Positions 14,076 through 18,180 of a DNA stretch of 18,180 bases are shown piece by piece. Where the stretch lies: positions 1-18,180 of the forward strand of contig JAGNMH010000017.1 in NCBI GenBank assembly GCA_017991275.1, written 5' to 3'. The DNA comes from Acidobacteriota bacterium (lineage in GTDB: Bacteria > Acidobacteriota > Blastocatellia > RBC074). A program made the position numbers and the translations under genes. Numbering within the stretch: the first letter of the stretch is position 1; each line of letters starts with the position of its first letter. The notes under the pieces are model-generated. The model was not told the DNA's origin. It searched no databases and saw only the letters and a list, made by a program, of their open reading frames with translations.

Positions 14076-15578
14076 ATGCCCCATTTCCTTGACTCACCAA
14101 ATCGGCGCGCAATTCTGTGGCTGGCGGCTTTTGCTTTGACTGGCGCTTTGCTGGTCTGGCTTTACCCTGACGCCGAACAACAGGACGCCGCTTATCATTT
14201 TTTGTTTGCGCGTTGGGCTGGACAGCATACTCATTATTTCATCAGCGTTTGGGCCAGGCCGCTGTTCACATTGGTTTATTTTCTACCATCACAATTCGGC
14301 TATCCGGCAGCCAAGCTTTTCACAGTTGGAATTAGTCTGGCGACAGCCTGGCAAACTTTTCAACTGGCCAGACAGATTGGAATTAAACGTGCCGAACTGG
14401 CTGTGCCGTTGTTGTTTTTGCAACCGGCCTTCTTTGCGCTCAGCTCATGGGTGATGACCGAAACGCTATTTGCGCTGTTATTTGTCATTGCGCTGCGGCT
14501 GCACTTGAGCGGACGAATCAAAGCCGGAATGCTGGTGGCGTCACTGTTGATTCTGGTCAGACCCGAAGGTTTTTTTATCGGAGCACTTTGGGGAGTTTGG
14601 ATATTGCGGATTCAATTGAGGCGGGGCAGCGATAAGACAATTGGATGGGACAATTTAATACGCAATCCTCAATGGTTGTTGCTGGCTGGCGGAATGTTCT
14701 TATGGTGGTTGGCGGCCTACCTCTTGACCGGAGACAAGCTGTGGATAGTCCACGATTGGCCTCACGACTGGCGAATTGACGGACAGGCAAACGGCACAGG
14801 GCCAATCTGGTGGTACGCGGCTCAATTGCCTTTGATCGCCGGGCTGCCTCTGTTAATAACTTTTCTGGTTGGATTGTGGAGCAGCTTGCGTCAGCGCGAA
14901 CTCGGCTTTGCCACGTCGTCATTTTTGACCTTGTTCATTCTGCATTCGTTGATGTTTACTCGCGGATGGTTCGGTTCTGCCGGGTACGCACGATACTTTG
15001 TTTGTGTTTCACCTGTCGTGGCCCTGATCTCGCTGGCTGGGTGGAACAATTTGGCTGAGCGGCAAAGCAGGTTCATTAACTTGTCAAAGCCATTGATTGC
15101 CAGCACCGTACTGGTTATAGCTGGTTTGAGCTGCCTGGTTTATGTTGATGCCATTCGATTTACACGCGATGGATTGGCCGTTGAAGCCATGCACGATTGG
15201 ATCCACTTCAATCGCCCGGAGTTTTTCGTGACAAACTCGACTTCGCATTATCAACGGTTGATTAGCAGCCAGGCCTACCCACGAGTTTTGATGGATCGTG
15301 ACCCACTGGAAAATCCGTCGTTTACTGCTGATCGTGAGCTGAATTTGAATCTGATACGTCAATCTCCTGTGGGCACTTTGGTTCTGTGGGAGCAGGAAAC
15401 AGGGCCGAAATGGTATCGCCTGACAGCAGATGATTTTGAGCAGGCAGGTTACGAACGGCTACTTTCCAGGGATTTTAAGCTCAAAGGTTATTTGTTGAGA
15501 TTTCGCGGAAACCGATTGGGCGGATGGCGAAGCCAGCAAATGCATTGGCTCTACAAACCATCAAAATCCGGTCAATAG
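14076..15578 (+). CDS. GT-C fold membrane glycosyltransferase (mannosyltransferase-like)
   Basis: 500 residues with a first helix at about 12-30, then the loop YPDAEQQDAAYHFLF (30-44). Its acidic residues Asp32, Glu34 and Asp37 fit the catalytic or metal-binding position in the first outer loop of GT-C enzymes. VWARPLFTLVYFLP (58-71) and LVRPEGFF (160-167) are further typical motifs. About ten hydrophobic helices follow to about residue 370; the last 120 residues are soluble and probably periplasmic. These enzymes move sugars from polyprenyl-phosphate donors onto lipids, glycans or proteins. The acceptor is unknown; the neighbouring surface protein is a possible but unproven target. No Shine-Dalgarno precedes the ATG, and the terminator hairpin lies just 13 bp before it, so expression may rely on read-through or a start of its own. 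No earlier in-frame start looked better. Confidence 0.8.
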   Translation: MPHFLDSPNRRAILWLAAFALTGALLVWLYPDAEQQDAAYHFLFARWAGQHTHYFISVWARPLFTLVYFLPSQFGYPAAKLFTVGISLATAWQTFQLARQIGIKRAELAVPLLFLQPAFFALSSWVMTETLFALLFVIALRLHLSGRIKAGMLVASLLILVRPEGFFIGALWGVWILRIQLRRGSDKTIGWDNLIRNPQWLLLAGGMFLWWLAAYLLTGDKLWIVHDWPHDWRIDGQANGTGPIWWYAAQLPLIAGLPLLITFLVGLWSSLRQRELGFATSSFLTLFILHSLMFTRGWFGSAGYARYFVCVSPVVALISLAGWNNLAERQSRFINLSKPLIASTVLVIAGLSCLVYVDAIRFTRDGLAVEAMHDWIHFNRPEFFVTNSTSHYQRLISSQAYPRVLMDRDPLENPSFTADRELNLNLIRQSPVGTLVLWEQETGPKWYRLTADDFEQAGYERLLSRDFKLKGYLLRFRGNRLGGWRSQQMHWLYKPSKSGQ

Positions 15579-16135
15579 GATGACGTGACCGTTCAAAATA
15601 GGTCTCGGCGACAGAAATTTCTCAAATTAATGGCCGACGACCAACCCAATCGCTGATAGCCTGCAACAAAGGCGACGGGCAGTAAGCGATTGATTTATAA
15701 GAATTAAAACCATTGCCAGTCTGTCGTTTGTTTGTGTAAGATTCACCGGCCACAAAGAACTGGCATCGAAATTGTGGCCGAAATTGAAGTTGATATATTC
15801 CAAATCAACTCCTCACATTCACAATAGATTGATTCTGTTCCCCGAAGTGCGGAAACTAATTCCGGTTCCGCTCAATAATGTATAAACGTTTTCTCGCCCC
15901 AGTGGCTGGCTTCAGATGAGCCGGTCAGGCTTATAGCAAATTGAAAAACGGCTTCAAGTAAACGGTCACGGTGTTGCGACAGATTGCTTTGCTTGCAGCC
16001 TGCGCCTGACTTTCAAACCTCAATGATTCGCCGCCGAAAGCTGGTCATTCGTGACGATAATGCCTCGCTTGTCGGTAGTGGCCGTAAATTGTCAACGCAG
16101 CATTCTTAATTGAAAGAAATTCTCGGAGGGATTTT
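15579..16135. other. Long intergenic region with dyads (557 bp)
   Basis: No coding frame is supported. It contains two perfect dyads: CGGCCACAA (15747-15755) with TTGTGGCCG (15772-15780), and AGTTGAT (15788-15794) with ATCAACT (15804-15810). A further short dyad (GCGGAA with TTCCGC) lies near 15849-15871. A candidate promoter overlaps the first two. The last part carries the GGAGGG ribosome site (16125-16130) of the secreted-protein gene. Such length before a single gene could mean a long structured leader or an untracked small RNA. Confidence 0.5.
15747..15810 (+). promoter_or_regulatory. Candidate promoter overlapped by two dyads
   Basis: TTGTGG (15772-15777), 16 bases, then TATATT (15794-15799) makes a plausible sigma-70 promoter pointing at the secreted-protein gene. 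The -35 lies in the right arm of the CGGCCACAA/TTGTGGCCG dyad, and the -10 lies in the AGTTGAT/ATCAACT dyad. If real, transcription would start near 15806 and leave a leader of about 330 nt. The match to consensus is only moderate. Confidence 0.35.
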
Positions 16136-17068
16136 ATGATCCAGAAAACTTTTCGTTGCTTTACTCACATCGCGCTTGTTATTGGCGCGATGACTTTGAT
16201 GAGCGCCGCCGCTTTTGCTCAGTACCCAATTGGTCAGAGCAGCATCGGCGATATGAAACCGGGCAGCGTGCTTTTTTACAGCCGCTATTCCAGCAACCCG
16301 GTTAATCCGGCAATGGGTGATACGCAAATCAACATCACCAATGTCAATCAGAGCGCCGGAATCAACGTCCACCTGTTCCTGGTTGATGGCGCTACCTGTT
16401 CGATTGCCGACTCTTTTATTGGCTTGACGCCGAATCAAACCGCCAGCTTTTTGGTCAGCGATTTCGATCCAGGCATCACTGGTTATATTGTCGCGGTTGC
16501 GACCAATGGCGGACCAACTCAATTCAACAGTCTGATAGGTTCTGAATTTATCCGCGAAACCAACGGCACTACGGCTTATTTGCAAGCGATGACTGTTGCC
16601 AAACGTTCGGCTGGCAATGTTGAGCCGGATGTTGATGGCCAGAGTCGTTTGCTTTTCAATGGAGTAGATTACGAACAGCTTCCGAGCGCGTTGGCTGTAG
16701 ACGCTTTTAATAGCCAGACATTGGATTCCAATTCACTATCTATCTTCAGCCCACCGACCGATCTGGTTATTGGCGGAGTTGTTTCAACCAGTGTTTTCTC
16801 ATTGCTATACAACGACGCTGAAGTCGCCATTTCCAGCAGCTTTACAGTCAGTTGCTATCGCTACGAATCCTTCACAACGCTGTTTAATCGCGGTGGAGGC
16901 ATCAATCGTCATGTTCCTTCCGGGCGAACAGGCTGGATTCGCATGACCGCTTCAGGCCGTCCAATTCTTGGCTCGGTGTTTGGCAAAGGACCGGTTTTTA
17001 CCGGCGGACATAACCTGCACGCTATTGCTTTGTTGGGGTCTTATACGATCACGGTTCCATCGTTCTAA
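16136..17068 (+). CDS. Secreted beta-rich protein of unknown function, 310 residues
   Basis: GGAGGG five bases before the ATG supports the start. Residues 1-29 form a signal peptide (ALVIGAMTLMSAAAFA, cut before Gln29 or just after). The mature part begins with GSVLFYSRYSSNP (43-55), then INITNVNQSAGINVHLFLVDG (65-85), a single Cys88 in TCSIADSFI, and LTPNQTASFLVSDFDPGITGYIVAVA (97-122). These strands resemble an immunoglobulin-like or cupredoxin-like sandwich. I recall similar hypothetical proteins in Acidobacteriota but know no assigned function. The C-terminus (GSYTITVPSF) ends with an aromatic residue, yet the protein is too short on amphipathic strands to be an obvious barrel. It appears monocistronic: a long leader before it and a terminator 42 bp after its stop. 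Confidence 0.75.
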   Translation: MIQKTFRCFTHIALVIGAMTLMSAAAFAQYPIGQSSIGDMKPGSVLFYSRYSSNPVNPAMGDTQINITNVNQSAGINVHLFLVDGATCSIADSFIGLTPNQTASFLVSDFDPGITGYIVAVATNGGPTQFNSLIGSEFIRETNGTTAYLQAMTVAKRSAGNVEPDVDGQSRLLFNGVDYEQLPSALAVDAFNSQTLDSNSLSIFSPPTDLVIGGVVSTSVFSLLYNDAEVAISSSFTVSCYRYESFTTLFNRGGGINRHVPSGRTGWIRMTASGRPILGSVFGKGPVFTGGHNLHAIALLGSYTITVPSF

Positions 17069-17110
17069 GGCTCGTTACCGCCTTAGATTTCAGTAGAAGC
17101 AAAATCAAAC

Positions 17111-17154
17111 AAAGGGTCAAAGACAGCTTTATTCGAGTTGTCTTTGACCCTTTT
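17111..17154. terminator. Convergent bidirectional terminator
   Basis: AAAGGGTCAAAGACAGC (17111-17127) pairs with GTTGTCTTTGACCCTTT (17137-17153) in a 17-bp stem with one G-U pair and a 9-base loop. T-rich sequence follows on the plus strand (17151-17162), and the reverse strand reads into TTTGTTTGATTTT. It lies between two converging genes and probably serves both. Confidence 0.85.
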
Positions 17155-17174
17155 GATTCTTTAGCCCCTTTGGT

Positions 17175-18180
17175 TTACTTGTCCAACGAAAGTAGAAAGA
17201 TGTCGGCTTGATGTGCGGTGGCTGTGAAAAACAAGCGACGATTATCGAGAGTCAGCCCCAGTGTGGAGATATCTTGAGTCGGAGCCGACAATAGCGGTTT
17301 TATGACTTTGGATTGAGTGTCTACCAGCCAGACTTTTTCATCAGCTATTTTTCCCTTGCCTGCATGCACGAAAACGATATGGCGACTGTCCGCAAGCCAT
17401 TCCGGGCGGGAGCCAAAGTCAGTGAGTTTTTCATAGCTGTTGGTCTCAAATGAATACACAAACAAGCCAGGTTTGGCGCGCATTTCCTGGCCTTGCAACC
17501 CGACTAAATTGCCAACAATACGTTTGCCGTCCGGAGACCAATGATAGCCATTGAACCAGGCGACTCCTTCATTTTGCAAATGCAGCGCGGGCAAGGTGAC
17601 AGGCGTTTGTTGTGTCCAGGGTTTATCGGTTTGGATAATTTGGGTTCCCTGAGGTTGATTTCGGAACTCCACTCCCTGACTGACCGCGCTTGTCAGTTGA
17701 TAAGCAATGCGCTGACCGTCAGGCGCCCAAAATGGTGAACTGCAGCCGATTTCAGCAAATGTCAGTTGTCGCATGCCACTGCCATCGGGATTCATCCCCC
17801 ATATTTGCGAAAGCCCTGTGCGAGTGGAAAAGAATACCAGGCGCTGTCCATTCGGCGACCAACGCGGCGAGCGGTCAATGGCATCATCCCCAATCAGGTT
17901 AATTGGCACACCACTGCCATCGGCGCGCGTCAACCAAATGTCTTCCTGCGCTGCTCCCAGCGAATGAAAAGCCACCCACTGACCATCCGGCGATAAACTG
18001 GGTGAACCAGATGGGCGCGTCCCCTGTGTGATCGGCACGGCATCACCAATCGTCGTCAGCTTGATTGGATCGAACCCAATGGCTTTCAGATTGGCGTCTT
18101 GCTTTCGCGTCACATACACGATACGTCGTCCATCTCCCGACAAATCCATTTGCAACACTTCTGCTGTCGGGCCGCTAACC
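17175..18180 (-). CDS. PD40/TolB-like beta-propeller protein (N-terminus outside window)
   Basis: The frame is open across the right edge (VSGPTAEVLQMDLSGDG is the first visible stretch), so the gene is 5'-partial. At least four WD40-like PD40 motifs are clear: SLSPDGQWVAFHS, RWSPNGQRLVFFSTRTG, FWAPDGQRIAYQ and HWSPDGKRIVGN, with DGSG..QLT links between blades. A propeller of six or so blades would fill the visible 334 residues. In Acidobacteriota such C-terminal propellers often follow a serine/threonine kinase domain or a winged-helix DNA-binding domain, joined by a membrane helix; a free TolB-like periplasmic protein is the alternative. The missing part would decide. A GTG at 18156-18158 is in frame but need not be the start. 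Confidence 0.8.
   Translation of the reverse strand, partial: VSGPTAEVLQMDLSGDGRRIVYVTRKQDANLKAIGFDPIKLTTIGDAVPITQGTRPSGSPSLSPDGQWVAFHSLGAAQEDIWLTRADGSGVPINLIGDDAIDRSPRWSPNGQRLVFFSTRTGLSQIWGMNPDGSGMRQLTFAEIGCSSPFWAPDGQRIAYQLTSAVSQGVEFRNQPQGTQIIQTDKPWTQQTPVTLPALHLQNEGVAWFNGYHWSPDGKRIVGNLVGLQGQEMRAKPGLFVYSFETNSYEKLTDFGSRPEWLADSRHIVFVHAGKGKIADEKVWLVDTQSKVIKPLLSAPTQDISTLGLTLDNRRLFFTATAHQADIFLLSLDK

Noticed and set aside
16106..16585. Minus-strand 159-codon frame
   Set aside because: It is antisense to the signal peptide and the N-terminal half of the secreted protein and has no supporting features.

Overview
The window most resembles a Gram-negative soil bacterium of the Acidobacteriota, probably Blastocatellia-like. 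This is inferred from family content, not from a marker gene. The clues are a very large Oar-type TonB-dependent receptor with an N-terminal carboxypeptidase-regulatory domain, a HYR/SdrD-type surface protein, PD40 (TolB-like) propeller repeats, roughly 50-55% GC by eye, and intergenic hairpin repeats of the kinds GCAAAG and GGGTTTAC. No rRNA, tRNA, CRISPR array or transposase gene was seen.

Left block (1-5276, all minus strand, transcribed right to left): a secreted LolA-like periplasmic protein (GTG start), an ECF sigma factor (probable TTG start), an anti-sigma factor with two zinc-binding ZAS modules, a B-box zinc-finger membrane protein, a LiaF/DUF5668-like membrane protein, a 72-residue membrane protein, a SRPBCC lipid-binding-fold protein, and an exported group 1 truncated hemoglobin that runs off the left edge. 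Several gaps hold interrupted palindromes: between sigma and anti-sigma, before the zinc-finger gene, and a matched pair before the hemoglobin gene. The block reads as an envelope-stress regulatory locus with its membrane effectors. That reading is inference.

Central block (5599-15578, plus strand): a 1,328-residue TonB-dependent receptor closed by a strong terminator; a 651-base gap holding a 142-bp imperfect palindrome bounded by 11-bp direct repeats (a MITE/REP-like element); a 1,251-residue surface protein with two SdrD-B-like domains, a propeller-like middle, four HYR repeats and an unrecognised C-terminal domain; a repeat-derived terminator hairpin; and a GT-C type membrane glycosyltransferase.

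Right block (15579-18180): a 557-base gap with two perfect dyads that overlap a candidate promoter, a secreted 310-residue protein of unknown role, a convergent terminator, and the C-terminal part of a minus-strand PD40 propeller protein that enters from the right edge.

Taken together the window is mostly about the cell envelope and surface: import or binding at the outer membrane, secreted adhesin-like proteins, a lipid-linked-sugar transferase, and a membrane-stress sigma circuit. I see no clear defence or biosynthetic cluster. The least expected items are the paired GCAA-N11-TTGC sites before an apolar-pocket secreted hemoglobin, the 77-residue duplication in the anti-sigma factor, and the direct-repeat-flanked palindrome before the HYR gene.
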